This document shows, piece by piece, positions 15,925 through 24,684 of a DNA stretch of 64,000 bases. The notes under the pieces were generated by a model. The model searched no databases and had not been told where the DNA came from. It saw nothing but the letters and a program-made list of their open reading frames with translations. The stretch lies in assembly GCA_947624015.1 (NCBI GenBank), contig CANQIA010000009.1:1-64000 (forward strand), read 5' to 3'. The DNA comes from an uncultured Clostridia bacterium (GTDB lineage: Bacteria > Bacillota > Clostridia > Lachnospirales > CAG-274). The translations under genes were made by a program, and so were the position numbers. Each line of letters starts with the position of its first letter. The first letter of the stretch is position 1.

Positions 15925-16647
15925 ATTAAGCATTATACTTATGATAAGCTTATAGCCGAGGGCTACGAGGTTTCCAATATGTACATTGACGATGTATCTT
16001 TATCTATGGCAGACCACGGCTGTCTGACCCTTTGCCTTTCTCTTGAAGGTGAATTCGGCGTAGGATATGGCGGCTATTGTTTAAGCAAGGGCTATTTAGG
16101 CGCACCCGATGATTACTTTGAGGGATCTGCCAAAGGTATGGAGTCTATAATCCGTATTATGGACGTTATCGGCGTAGACGACCTTATAAAAGCCAAAGGA
16201 CATTATGTCAGAGTAGCACATAAGGGATTTGGTTCTACAGTAAAGATAATCGGCAATATCATTGAAGACAAATGGTTTGACTACGGTACATTTTTCAGTG
16301 AAAGTACAGAAGATACTTCTGCCGAAAATTCAGACAAAGACAATGCCGATACAAATGCTAAAGACAACACCGATACAGATTACGTCTCAAAGGCTAAAGA
16401 CCTGTATGCACGTATGCAGAAATGGGCTGACGAGCATAATATTATGAAGCTTTGTGACGATGCCCGATATTATCTTAATTTTGACGAGGCACTTGAGTGG
16501 AGTATATCTATAATACATGAAACTTTATGTCCTTTTGAAATATATTTCTGTAGTGAAAAACTAGCAGCACAAGCCCTGAAAGAGTTTAAGCCTGAATTAA
16601 ATGAAATATTTGTAGACGGCTTATGGAAGCGATGGATTAACGATTAA
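15925..16647 (+). CDS. Conserved phage protein, probable ATT start
   Basis: 240 residues. The first 110 residues (KHYTYDKLIAEGYEV, LSMADHGCLTLCLSLEGEFGVGYGGY, GMESIIRIMDVIGV, HYVRVAHKGFGSTVKIIGNIIEDKWFDY) are a domain found in many Firmicute phages. An Asp/Asn/Thr-rich linker (135-155) joins it to a second helical domain. AAAGGAG (15910-15916) is 8 bases before ATT 15925, whereas the in-frame GTG at 15916 sits inside the ribosome site and so cannot use it. Function unknown. Confidence 0.75.
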   Translation: MKHYTYDKLIAEGYEVSNMYIDDVSLSMADHGCLTLCLSLEGEFGVGYGGYCLSKGYLGAPDDYFEGSAKGMESIIRIMDVIGVDDLIKAKGHYVRVAHKGFGSTVKIIGNIIEDKWFDYGTFFSESTEDTSAENSDKDNADTNAKDNTDTDYVSKAKDLYARMQKWADEHNIMKLCDDARYYLNFDEALEWSISIIHETLCPFEIYFCSEKLAAQALKEFKPELNEIFVDGLWKRWIND

Positions 16648-16662
16648 GAAAGGAAGGTATAA

Positions 16663-17334
16663 TTGGCAAAATTTGTTCCTCTGTCTTGGGAGTTTATGGA
16701 AGCCCCAAGACCTAAAGAAATGCTTAGACTTATAGAAAAGGCAGCCCGTACCTGCTATAAGAGCGAGGACAGAATTACAGAACATAGCGATGAGCAGATA
16801 ATTCGTAACTGCATTAAGAACGGTCACGAGTCCGTTTTAGAACACGCCAAGCTCACAGTTAAAATTGTATGCGACAGAGGCACATCTCACGAGCTGGTAA
16901 GGCATAGGATAGCAAGCTATTCACAGGAAAGCACAAGATACTGTAATTACTCTACGGGTAAATTCGGCTCTGAATTGACCTTTGTAGAACCATTTGAATT
17001 AATGGTAGGTAAAATAGACACCGCAGACGCCACAGACCAGCGCGTAGTATGGGAACACGCTATGACACAGGCGGAACAAAGCTATCTCCATCTTGTTAAG
17101 CTTGGGGCAAAGACCGATATTTGCAGAGGCGTTCTTCCCACAGACATTAAGACCGAAATAGCAGTCACAATGAATATGAGAGAATGGCGGCACTTCTTTA
17201 GGCTTAGGTGCAGTAAGAAAGCCCACCCTAATATTAGATATATCGCAAGAGATATATTACAAACCTTCTATAAAATGATGCCTTGTCTTTTCGAGGATAT
17301 ATATAACGAAATCTTTGGAGAGGTAAAACAATGA
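16663..17334 (+). CDS. thyX: FAD-dependent thymidylate synthase ThyX
   Basis: 223 residues from TTG (SD AGGAAGG). The ThyX signature is present: CYKSED near 28, ESVLEHA near 56, and RHRIASYSQESTRYC near 85, i.e. RHR followed by the catalytic Ser region. The C-terminal MREWRHFFRLRCSKKAHPNIR is also standard. It methylates dUMP to dTMP with methylenetetrahydrofolate and NADPH. Complete length. It supplies dTMP for phage DNA synthesis along with the ribonucleotide reductase genes downstream. Confidence 0.95.
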   Translation: MAKFVPLSWEFMEAPRPKEMLRLIEKAARTCYKSEDRITEHSDEQIIRNCIKNGHESVLEHAKLTVKIVCDRGTSHELVRHRIASYSQESTRYCNYSTGKFGSELTFVEPFELMVGKIDTADATDQRVVWEHAMTQAEQSYLHLVKLGAKTDICRGVLPTDIKTEIAVTMNMREWRHFFRLRCSKKAHPNIRYIARDILQTFYKMMPCLFEDIYNEIFGEVKQ

Positions 17335-17344
17335 GGAGTAGTAT

Positions 17345-17785
17345 ATGAGTTACAAAGAAACACCGCCGTATTTATTAGCTTCGCCAAGCGGACTTGTTAA
17401 GGGTACCGAATTAAAATATGTTTTGGAAGCACTTGAATTTTACAATAAGTTTAATGATACTAATTCCGACCAAGTAAAAAAGTTATTTGAGCTTGTGTTT
17501 GAAAACCCCAGCCTTCCTATTGTGCCTATAGTTGACGGAAAAATTGTAGGAGAAGACCGTGGATATTGGCTTGGAGAATGGGGAAGCGCTAGAGTTGATG
17601 AATATCTTGTTACAGAAAAAGGTGTTTGTTTCAAGAGCGATGATGATGTGTTTTATACGCTTCACCGTTATTTGAGCGATGATGAATACGAGGTGCTGCC
17701 GGACACAGAAAAAGAATGTAAACCACATTACGACAAGCTCCCGTGGAGGAAAGCAATCATTATATATATTAATGCAAAATTATAA
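17345..17785 (+). CDS. Phage protein of unknown function
   Basis: 146 residues, ATG behind AGGAG, directly after thyX. An acidic protein with short hydrophobic strands (SLPIVPIVDGKIVGEDRGYW) and an aromatic C-terminus. No motif recognised. Its place in the operon gives no strong hint. Confidence 0.65.
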   Translation: MSYKETPPYLLASPSGLVKGTELKYVLEALEFYNKFNDTNSDQVKKLFELVFENPSLPIVPIVDGKIVGEDRGYWLGEWGSARVDEYLVTEKGVCFKSDDDVFYTLHRYLSDDEYEVLPDTEKECKPHYDKLPWRKAIIIYINAKL

Positions 17786-17796
17786 GGAGAGATTTT

Positions 17797-18036
17797 ATGA
17801 CAAAAGAATTTTTTGTAGATTTAAACAGCATTGATAAGGTCAAGTCCTTTGTAAATGATATGAGCAAGGTGGAAGGCGATGTTACCGTCAGTAGCGGACA
17901 GTACATAGTAGACGGCAAATCCATTATGGGTCTGTTTTCTCTTGATTTCAGCAAGCCTTTAAGAGTTACATGCAACGGCTCTGACAGCGAACAGTGTCAG
18001 AAATTCATAGACCTTATAGGAATATATACAGGTTGA
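17797..18036 (+). CDS. HPr-like protein lacking the phospho-accepting histidine
   Basis: 79 residues, ATG behind AAGGAGAG. The layout matches HPr: a first strand FFVDLNS, a helix DKVKSFVNDMSK, and the conserved SIMGLFSLDFSKPLRV. The active-site His of HPr, and indeed any His, is absent, as in other phage HPr-like proteins. It therefore cannot carry phosphate through His. It may bind a host PTS partner or have been reused as a scaffold. Confidence 0.75.
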   Translation: MTKEFFVDLNSIDKVKSFVNDMSKVEGDVTVSSGQYIVDGKSIMGLFSLDFSKPLRVTCNGSDSEQCQKFIDLIGIYTG

Positions 18037-18054
18037 TACTTAACTGTAACAATA

Positions 18055-18536
18055 TGAACAGAAATATACAAGACAAGATAGTTAAAGACAAAAAGCCTTT
18101 TAATATAAGACCCATAACATTAAAAGTAGCAAATGAATATGTTGCGGACAACCACAGACATCACAATGGTACTGTCGGTTGCAAATTCGCTATAGGCTTA
18201 TTTGTAGAAGAGAAAATGGTCGGCTGTGCTATCTGCGGGCGTCCTGTTAGTAGATATTTGGATAACGGACTCACATTAGAAATTAATCGTGTATGTACCG
18301 ACGGCACTTATAACGCTTGTAGTAAATTGTATGGTGCTTGCTGTCGTATCGCAAAAGAAATGGGTTATAAAAGAGTTATTACATATACCCTAGAAAGCGA
18401 AAATGGGTCAAGCTTGAAGGCAAGCGGTTTCATTTGTGAGGGCAAGGCAGGAGGTAAAATGTGGAATGGCAGTCGAAGAAAAGATAACGGGGTACCGCCT
18501 GAATATAAGAATAGATGGGCTAAATATTTTAAGTAA
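18055..18536 (+). CDS. XF1762-like phage protein, acetyltransferase fold
   Basis: 160 residues from ATG 18055. The sequence PITLKVANEYVADNHRHHNGTVGCKFAIGLFV..GCAICGRPVSR and EINRVCTDG...LYGACCRIAKEMGYKRVITYT matches a widespread phage family related in fold to GNAT enzymes. The HRHH motif near 34-37 and LESENGSSLKASGF near 122 are typical. The substrate is unknown. The ribosome site is weak; it follows the HPr-like gene by 18 bases. Confidence 0.8.
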
Positions 18537-18545
18537 GGTGATATT

Positions 18546-19427
18546 ATGAGCGATATGAATAAAAGACCGATTTTATTAATAACGGGCAGGTCGGGAGTAG
18601 GCAAAGACACTATTGCCGACTACCTGTGTGATAACTTTGGCTACACAAAGGTCAAGTCCTATACCACAAGACAGCCGAGATATGAAGGCGAAGAGACCCA
18701 TATCTTTGTTACTAAAGAGGAATTTGACAAACTATCACATAAGGTAGCCTATACCAACAGAGAGGGCGTAGAATACTGCGCTACGCAGGAGCAGGTCGAT
18801 AATGCGGATATATACATAATAGACCCTCCGGGTATAAAGTATTTCTTGGAAGTTTATAAGGGCAATAGACAGCCTATTATTATAGTAATAGATTGTCCCG
18901 AACCTGAAAGAAGGCAGCGAGTATCTAATAGATGTGTTGACGGTAATAAGGAATTAGCCAACAGGCAAAATTTGGATAATGAATTTAATGTTCCATTAAG
19001 GCACCCTTATAAATATGTTATAAGTCAAGACGAAAATATCTCATCTGCTATTAACTCGATTATGTCGTATGTACGAAAACAAACCTTTGGAGCGGGAAGA
19101 TTAAAGCGCAAGTTTATATATGTATCCCACCCATTTCAGAATAAGCCTGAAAATGTCAAGGATATAGAGCGTTATATTACAATATGGGAACGTATACATC
19201 AGAGTTATGTATTTGTATCACCCGTTCATTGCTTTGGCTTTATGTATGAAAAAATGAGCTATGAGGACGGTCTTAACTGGTGCTTGCAGCTCCTGTCCGT
19301 ATGTGATGAAATGTGGGTATGCGGAGACTATGAAAACAGTACAGGCTGTTGTGCAGAAATAGATTTCTGCAAAAACCACTATATACCATATTCGTTCAAA
19401 CATAACGGCATAGTTACATTATCCTGA
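18546..19427 (+). CDS. Guanylate-kinase-like domain fused to a DUF4406-like domain
   Basis: 293 residues. Residues 9-180 are a nucleotide-kinase-like domain with P-loop GRSGVGKDT (14-22) and the substrate segment VKSYTTRQPRYEGEETHIFV, close to guanylate kinases. From about 190 a second domain starts: KFIYVSHPFQNKPENVKDIE...YVFVSPVHCFGFMYEKMSYEDGLNWCLQLLSVCDEMWVCG...CCAEIDFCKNHYIPY. This is the nucleoside 2-deoxyribosyltransferase-like DUF4406 pattern. The fusion suggests handling of modified or salvaged nucleotides. ATG after AAGGTGATATT. Confidence 0.8.
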   Translation: MSDMNKRPILLITGRSGVGKDTIADYLCDNFGYTKVKSYTTRQPRYEGEETHIFVTKEEFDKLSHKVAYTNREGVEYCATQEQVDNADIYIIDPPGIKYFLEVYKGNRQPIIIVIDCPEPERRQRVSNRCVDGNKELANRQNLDNEFNVPLRHPYKYVISQDENISSAINSIMSYVRKQTFGAGRLKRKFIYVSHPFQNKPENVKDIERYITIWERIHQSYVFVSPVHCFGFMYEKMSYEDGLNWCLQLLSVCDEMWVCGDYENSTGCCAEIDFCKNHYIPYSFKHNGIVTLS

Positions 19428-19456
19428 TATACACCACCCTACAAAGGAGAGATTAG

Positions 19457-19957
19457 TTGAAGAAATTATTTCTTGTGCTGACTGTCATACTTACAGTCAT
19501 AACAAACGTCATAGTAAACGGCGCAGGCTATACCACAAAGCCTGTACCATCGAATAATAGTTTTAAGGCGTATATGTCCTATAAGTCTATTACGAGCAGA
19601 AATTCACCGCAGTACAAACTACAGCAAAGAGCAGTTATAGGAAATCACGGTATCAGGACTGTAAACGGCAGATATTGTATAGCCGTAGGCAGTTATTATA
19701 CCACAAAAATCGGCACTAAGATAGATATAGTTATGGATAATGGCAACGTTATTAATTGCGTACTGGCTGATTGCAGGGCGGACGCACATACAGACCATAC
19801 CAACAGAGCCAATCCCAACGGCTGCATAGTAGAGTTTATAGTCGATATAAACAGCCTTGACAGTAAATGCCGCAAAATGGGAGATATGAGTTATGTTCCT
19901 TCAGGTGGTCTGCAAGGCAATATAAAGGCTTTAAGAATTTATGACGAGGTGATTTAA
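19457..19957 (+). CDS. Secreted phage protein, beta-barrel-like
   Basis: 166 residues from TTG behind AAAGGAGAG. A signal peptide is clear (MKKLFLVLTVILTVITNVIVNGAG). The mature part YCIAVGSYYTTKIGTKIDIVMDNGNVINCVLADCRADAHTD resembles the double-psi beta-barrel/3D-type domains of cell-wall enzymes, with two Cys and an Asp-rich loop. A secreted product in an early phage region is unusual; it may act on or protect the lysogen surface. Confidence 0.65.
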   Translation: MKKLFLVLTVILTVITNVIVNGAGYTTKPVPSNNSFKAYMSYKSITSRNSPQYKLQQRAVIGNHGIRTVNGRYCIAVGSYYTTKIGTKIDIVMDNGNVINCVLADCRADAHTDHTNRANPNGCIVEFIVDINSLDSKCRKMGDMSYVPSGGLQGNIKALRIYDEVI

Positions 19958-20599
19958 ATGCCGCCTAAAACATCTATTAAATTCAAAGAAGGGGAAATAA
20001 TGTTAGGGCAAGCACGACCCATAGCCCCGTTCCCTGATGATATAGAAACAGAATATTCATTTTCAAATCCGCCGTCTTTTACCACAACGATACCCCTTGA
20101 TGGTATGACATTCTCTGCGGTACTTAATGGCAGAAGTGCAGGATTGATTTTAGGACAAGTCCTCCAAAAACTAATAGATAGGGTCATATTCAACGACCCC
20201 GCCACCATCATCAAATGGAAGGACGGTACTAAGACAATTGTTAAATGTAGACAAGGCGATACATACAACAGAGAAGTCGGTTTTATGATGTGTATTATAA
20301 AGTACCTTTGCGGCAATCAATCCAATGCCACAAAGAAGTTTATCTCTAAGTATTGCGGAAAAAATGAAAAGAGCGACAGTATAAATAACGCCGATAATGA
20401 CGAGATAGACTATGAACAAGAAGAACGCAGATTAACACAAGACTGTCATATTACATGTGCAAACTGTAGATTAAGCAAGTATCGTAATGGGACAACCTTA
20501 TCATGTAAGGACTTTTATAACGACCGTTATGATGAATACAAACAAATCATACGCAAATGGGCTAAAGACTGCCCTGCCAAGAAGGAGGGTACTGATTGA
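19958..20599 (+). CDS. Conserved phage protein with Cys-rich C-terminus
   Basis: 213 residues, ATG with GAGGTG 7 bases upstream inside the previous gene's end. RVIFNDPATIIKWKDGTKTIVKCRQGDTYNREVGFMMCI is a segment recurring in many Firmicute phage proteins of unknown function. The C-terminal third has CHITCANC and CKDF...CPAKK, a possible metal site. It overlaps the next gene by 4 bases. Confidence 0.75.
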   Translation: MPPKTSIKFKEGEIMLGQARPIAPFPDDIETEYSFSNPPSFTTTIPLDGMTFSAVLNGRSAGLILGQVLQKLIDRVIFNDPATIIKWKDGTKTIVKCRQGDTYNREVGFMMCIIKYLCGNQSNATKKFISKYCGKNEKSDSINNADNDEIDYEQEERRLTQDCHITCANCRLSKYRNGTTLSCKDFYNDRYDEYKQIIRKWAKDCPAKKEGTD

Positions 20600-20811
20600 A
20601 CAATGTAACATTATATTCTACAGGTTGTCCAAAGTGTAAGATAGCCGAGAAATTACTTTCGGAAAAGGATATATTTTATTCCGTTATTACCGACAAGGAC
20701 AAAATAACAGAAATAGCCGACAGTCACGGCTTCACCGCCGTACCCTTTGCGGAGATAAACGGCGAAATTACAGACTCAACAGGTCTGTTCAAATGGATAA
20801 ATAATCAGTAA
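20596..20811 (+). CDS. Glutaredoxin-like thiol protein
   Basis: 71 residues from TTG. VTLYSTGCPKCKIAEKLL carries a CPKC redox pair in the glutaredoxin/NrdH position, and FTAVPFAEING has the cis-proline of the thioredoxin fold. Just upstream of nrdD, it probably supplies electrons or thiols to the reductase module. Confidence 0.88.
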   Translation: MNNVTLYSTGCPKCKIAEKLLSEKDIFYSVITDKDKITEIADSHGFTAVPFAEINGEITDSTGLFKWINNQ

Positions 20812-20823
20812 AGGAGGAATTGT

Positions 20824-22731
20824 GTGTATTTCAAAACTACATACGATGAAGAATTTGACGATTTATATATGCACTTAAAGGCGAAATATCCGCCTAAACT
20901 CTTTGACTTAGACGGCATAGGTAAGCAGCTTGATATGTCGGCTTTCAGCAAAAATTTTTTTGCTTCACGCACTACATCGGACGCAAGTATAGACGCCAAT
21001 GCCAATGTTGACGATATAAGCGTTATCGCCTACACGACAGAGCTGCCTAAACCCTTTTTAAGGCTTAACAGCTATTATGTAATGTGGAAGGAATTAAAAA
21101 AGCTCTACGGTCTGTCCGTTGCCAATCAGATAGTGGAAATGCAGCTTACAGGCGATATATACATTCACGACTTCCACGGTGTAGGCGCAGGAATGACCTA
21201 TTGTTTCAACTACAGTACATACGATATTCTTGTAAACGGTCTGCCAATGATAAAGAAGGTAAAGTCAAGTCCTCCTAAATATTTATATGCTTTCAAATCC
21301 CAGTTAGAGCAGTTTACGGTCATAGCCTCAAATTCTACACTTGGAGCTACAGGCTTGGCAGATATGCTTATTGTTATGAGCTATTTTGTCAAGAATATAC
21401 TCGACACCAAGTCAGACGCTCACTTCCATTTTGAAACGGAAGAGGACTGCTGGAACTACGTCAGAGAGAATATAGTATCTTTCATATATACTATCAATCA
21501 GCCTATGAGGGCAAATCAGTCGCCCTTTACAAACGTAAGCGTTTACGACGATGTTTTCCTCAATAAGCTTAAGGACGACTATGTATTCCCGGACGGCACC
21601 AATCCCGACTTGGATATAGTCAGAAAATTGCAGGCTATATACTTAGACGTTATGAATACCGAGTTAAGAAGAACGCCCTTGACATTCCCCGTTACAACAG
21701 CTTGTTTTTCTATAAATGCCGACCACGAGATACAGGACGAACACTTCCTTAATTTCATTTCGGAAGCCAATAAAGAATTTGGCTTTATCAATATTTACTG
21801 CGGCGACAGTTCAACTCTTTCCTCCTGCTGCCGTCTGCGTTCAGAGCAGCACAGCGAATACTTCAACTCCTTTGGCAGCGGTTCAAGTAAAATAGGAAGT
21901 CTCGGAGTTTGTTCTATCAACTTCCCTCGCTTGGCAATAAAACATCCTGACAGAGAGGACTTTTTAAAAGAGCTTGCCAAAATGGTAGAGGTATCAGCAA
22001 GAGTAAATAATGCCAAAAGACATATTATCAAAAAGAGGATAGACAACGGCAACGAACCCTTATACACTCTTGGCTTTATGGATATATCAAAGCAGTATTC
22101 CACTACGGGAGTAAACGGCTTTAATGAGTGTATAGAGCTTCTTGGCAGCGATATTCTCACAGAGGAGGGACAAGCCCTTGCTCTTGAAATATTAGACGTT
22201 ATAAATAGCGCAAACGCTAAATTCCAGAAGCAGTATAACGCACCTCATAACTGTGAACAGGTACCGGGCGAAAATATGAGTATCAAAATGGCTGATAAAG
22301 ACAAGCTCTTAGGCTATCAGCACCAATACGATATATATAGTAATCAGTTTATACCGCTTACTACCAATGCGGATATGCTTGACAGAATTAAGCTTCAGGG
22401 CTTATTCGACAGTCATTTTTCAGGCGGAGCTATATGCCACTTAAACTGCGATACCAAAATAGAAAATACACAGTACATAGCAGACCTTATAAAGACCGCA
22501 GCTAAAAAGGGCGTTGTATACTTTGCTATCAATTATGTATTGTCCGAGTGCGAACAGGGTCATATGACGGTTTCTAACGATGATATATGTACAGTTTGCG
22601 GCAAGCCTATTATCAATAAGTATACAAGAGTCGTAGGCTTCCTTACCAATATCAAGAACTGGCATAAGACCAGACGCGAAAAAGACTTCCCCAACAGACA
22701 GTTTTACAAGGATATAAGGATTGATAACTGA
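20824..22731 (+). CDS. nrdD: Anaerobic ribonucleoside-triphosphate reductase
   Basis: 635 residues from GTG behind AAGGAGG. GDIYIHDFHGVGAGMTYCFNYS and QSPFTNVSVYDDVF are standard class III reductase segments. The C-terminus has the zinc ligands CEQGH...CTVCG and the glycyl-radical site RVVGFL (Gly at about residue 605). It turns NTPs into dNTPs under anaerobic conditions after activation by NrdG, encoded next with a one-base overlap. Complete. An oxygen-sensitive enzyme fits an anaerobic host. Confidence 0.96.
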   Translation: MYFKTTYDEEFDDLYMHLKAKYPPKLFDLDGIGKQLDMSAFSKNFFASRTTSDASIDANANVDDISVIAYTTELPKPFLRLNSYYVMWKELKKLYGLSVANQIVEMQLTGDIYIHDFHGVGAGMTYCFNYSTYDILVNGLPMIKKVKSSPPKYLYAFKSQLEQFTVIASNSTLGATGLADMLIVMSYFVKNILDTKSDAHFHFETEEDCWNYVRENIVSFIYTINQPMRANQSPFTNVSVYDDVFLNKLKDDYVFPDGTNPDLDIVRKLQAIYLDVMNTELRRTPLTFPVTTACFSINADHEIQDEHFLNFISEANKEFGFINIYCGDSSTLSSCCRLRSEQHSEYFNSFGSGSSKIGSLGVCSINFPRLAIKHPDREDFLKELAKMVEVSARVNNAKRHIIKKRIDNGNEPLYTLGFMDISKQYSTTGVNGFNECIELLGSDILTEEGQALALEILDVINSANAKFQKQYNAPHNCEQVPGENMSIKMADKDKLLGYQHQYDIYSNQFIPLTTNADMLDRIKLQGLFDSHFSGGAICHLNCDTKIENTQYIADLIKTAAKKGVVYFAINYVLSECEQGHMTVSNDDICTVCGKPIINKYTRVVGFLTNIKNWHKTRREKDFPNRQFYKDIRIDN

Positions 22732-23201
22732 TGAATATTCTTGCAACTCAATATACCCTCAAGAATAAGTCTTTTGAGATATATATATCGGGCTGTAGGG
22801 GTAATAACGGAGTCCATTGCAAAGAGTGTCACAACCCTTTGTCTTGGGACTTCGACAACGGCGACCCCTTAGACGATGATTATATACATCATATCAAGGA
22901 TAAGATAAGAGAGTTTGACGCTCTTGTTGAGAATATATGGATATTGGGCGGAGAGCCTTTGGATAACGATATACCTACTCTAAAATGGCTTATAGCGGAA
23001 TTAAAACCTCTGAATAAAGCCATATGGCTCTTTACAAGATACCCATTTGAAACAGTCCGTGATATGCTTGACGTCAACGCCCTAGACTATATCAAGTGCG
23101 GAGAGTACATACAAGAACTTAAGACCGATAATAATATTCAGTACGGAGTGCAGCTTGCCACATCTAATCAGTGTATTTATAAGCGTGGTGTAGACTATTG
23201 A
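22731..23201 (+). CDS. nrdG: Anaerobic RNR activase, radical SAM
   Basis: 156 residues overlapping nrdD by one base. SGCRGNNGVHCKECHNPLSW holds three Cys (22, 30, 33) for the 4Fe-4S cluster, and ILGGEPLDN is the SAM-binding GGE segment. It makes the glycyl radical on NrdD. The cluster spacing is C-x7-C-x2-C rather than the usual C-x3-C-x2-C. It is coupled at its 3' end to the next gene. Confidence 0.9.
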   Translation: MNILATQYTLKNKSFEIYISGCRGNNGVHCKECHNPLSWDFDNGDPLDDDYIHHIKDKIREFDALVENIWILGGEPLDNDIPTLKWLIAELKPLNKAIWLFTRYPFETVRDMLDVNALDYIKCGEYIQELKTDNNIQYGVQLATSNQCIYKRGVDY

Positions 23202-23386
23202 CAAAAATCATATTAAACAGCGACAAGGAATTGGTAAAGGAAATAAGACAGGGATTAAAAGATAATGACGGCTATTGCCCTTGCGCTCTGACAAGAACAG
23301 CCTCCACCAAGTGTATGTGTAAGGCTTTCAGAGAAACAGACGAGGGTATGTGTCATTGCGGATTATATATCAAGATAAAGGAGTAA
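23198..23386 (+). CDS. Ferredoxin-thioredoxin-reductase-like Fe-S protein
   Basis: 62 residues from TTG, overlapping nrdG by 4 bases. CPCALTRTASTKCMCKAFRE...CHC matches the CPC...CxC...CHC pattern of the catalytic subunit of ferredoxin:thioredoxin reductase, which binds a 4Fe-4S cluster next to a disulfide. In phages such small proteins accompany NrdD/NrdG and probably reduce a thiol partner such as the glutaredoxin-like protein at 20596. Confidence 0.82.
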   Translation: MTKIILNSDKELVKEIRQGLKDNDGYCPCALTRTASTKCMCKAFRETDEGMCHCGLYIKIKE

Positions 23387-23389
23387 AAT

Positions 23390-23563
23390 ATGAATCCCGT
23401 ATTATTGCTTATTATTATATTGGCTTTAGCTATGTTATATCTATGCTTAATATCAGTATTCAAACCCATAGCTAAAATCTATTATAAAATAAAGGAAAAG
23501 TTCATAAAAGCCATTGATGAAATTCATAATGATGATGAAATTAATGGTGAAATTGACAACTAA
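23390..23563 (+). CDS. Small single-helix membrane protein
   Basis: 57 residues, ATG behind AAAGGAG. An N-terminal hydrophobic helix (VLLLIILALAMLYLCLISVF) is followed by a basic then acidic cytoplasmic tail. It lies immediately upstream of the SPFH membrane protein, so the two may act together. No family recognised. Confidence 0.6.
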   Translation: MNPVLLLIIILALAMLYLCLISVFKPIAKIYYKIKEKFIKAIDEIHNDDEINGEIDN

Positions 23564-23583
23564 CAAAGGAGAGATTATTAATA

Positions 23584-24432
23584 ATGAAAACAGGTAAAAT
23601 CGGAGCTATTATTTTAGCTATCGTTATTATTGTAGGCGCAATATCAGTATTTTTATGTTCAGAGGTAGTGCCTGCGGGATATGTAGGCGTACAGTATTCC
23701 CTTAACGGCGGTATCAAAGACGAAGTTCTGCCACAGGGATGGCATTTAGTCGCTCCCACTATTAAGGTTTCGGAATATTCTATCGCTACCGAACAGCTTC
23801 TTATGACGCAGGACGAGAGAGAAGGCTCTAAAGATAACGACAGTTTTGACGTTATATGTAAGGACGGCAAGCTCAATGTCGATTTTGAAATGAGCTATCA
23901 TTTTGAAAGCGACGATGTTGTCAGAGTATTCACCAAGTACAGAGGTATGACAGGTCAGGACGTTGTTGACAGTATTATCAGAAATAAAATCAAGGCTAAA
24001 ATATCAGAGGTCACTTCTACATATACGGTTCTTGAAGCCCATATGGACAAAAAAGCAGAACTTAATAATGAAATTACCAAGGTATTACAGGGTTATTTAT
24101 TAGAGTATGGAATTACCGTAGAGTCAGCTAATCTTTCAGCCACAAGACCCGATGATCAGATACAGCAGGCTATTACAGAAAGAAGCAAAGTAGCGCAGGA
24201 ATTGGAGATAGAAAAGCAAAAGCAGGAAAAGGCTAAACTTGAAGCCGAAACAAAGACTATACAGGCTAAAGCTGCGGCAGACGTTAAGAAAATTCAGACC
24301 GACGCCGATGTTGACAGATATACCAGATTAGGACAGACCATCACGCCACAGTTGATTTCCAAGTGGGAAATGGACGCAAGACAAAAGCACGGCTGGGTAA
24401 CAATTCAAGGCGCTAACACAGTAGTAAAATAA
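23584..24432 (+). CDS. Prohibitin/SPFH-domain membrane protein, phage-encoded
   Basis: 282 residues. One N-terminal membrane helix (8-28) is followed by the SPFH domain: EVVPAGYVGVQYSLNGG, VLPQGWHLVAP, VDFEMSYHF, then a long coiled coil rich in Ala, Lys and Glu (about 195-240, EIEKQKQEKAKLEAETK). Start ATG behind AAAGGAG. Prohibitin-like proteins form membrane microdomains and protect or recruit membrane complexes. In a prophage it may organise replication or defend the membrane. Confidence 0.88.
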   Translation: MKTGKIGAIILAIVIIVGAISVFLCSEVVPAGYVGVQYSLNGGIKDEVLPQGWHLVAPTIKVSEYSIATEQLLMTQDEREGSKDNDSFDVICKDGKLNVDFEMSYHFESDDVVRVFTKYRGMTGQDVVDSIIRNKIKAKISEVTSTYTVLEAHMDKKAELNNEITKVLQGYLLEYGITVESANLSATRPDDQIQQAITERSKVAQELEIEKQKQEKAKLEAETKTIQAKAAADVKKIQTDADVDRYTRLGQTITPQLISKWEMDARQKHGWVTIQGANTVVK

Positions 24433-24453
24433 TATTAGTCGAGATGATGCTAT

Positions 24454-24645
24454 ATCAAGAAAAATCCAAATGAAAATAAAGAAATAAATAATATAAATTT
24501 AGAAGGCAGACAGGCTATATGTATTCAGTGTAAAGACGGTCGCAGTCGTCCCATACCAAGCAGTTGGGATTTACCTCACTTTCAGTACAATCCCAATGCT
24601 AAGTATGATTACTATTACTGCGGCTGTCTGCATACAGGAGAGTAA
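24454..24645 (+). CDS. Small Cys-containing phage protein, apparent ATC start
   Basis: 63 residues: KKNPNENKEIN..., then GRQAICIQCKDGRSRPIPSSW and YYYCGCLHTGE, giving two CxxC/CxC pairs. The frame has a stop at 24445 and contains no ATG, GTG or TTG upstream of its Cys motifs, so ATC at 24454 is the only plausible start. The ribosome site (GAG at 24441) is weak. It reads as a true gene because of the motif and the fit between neighbours. Function unknown. Confidence 0.55.
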   Translation: MKKNPNENKEINNINLEGRQAICIQCKDGRSRPIPSSWDLPHFQYNPNAKYDYYYCGCLHTGE

Positions 24646-24684
24646 ATTTAGTCTGTCCTATAACCACATAGAAAGGAGAAAGAG

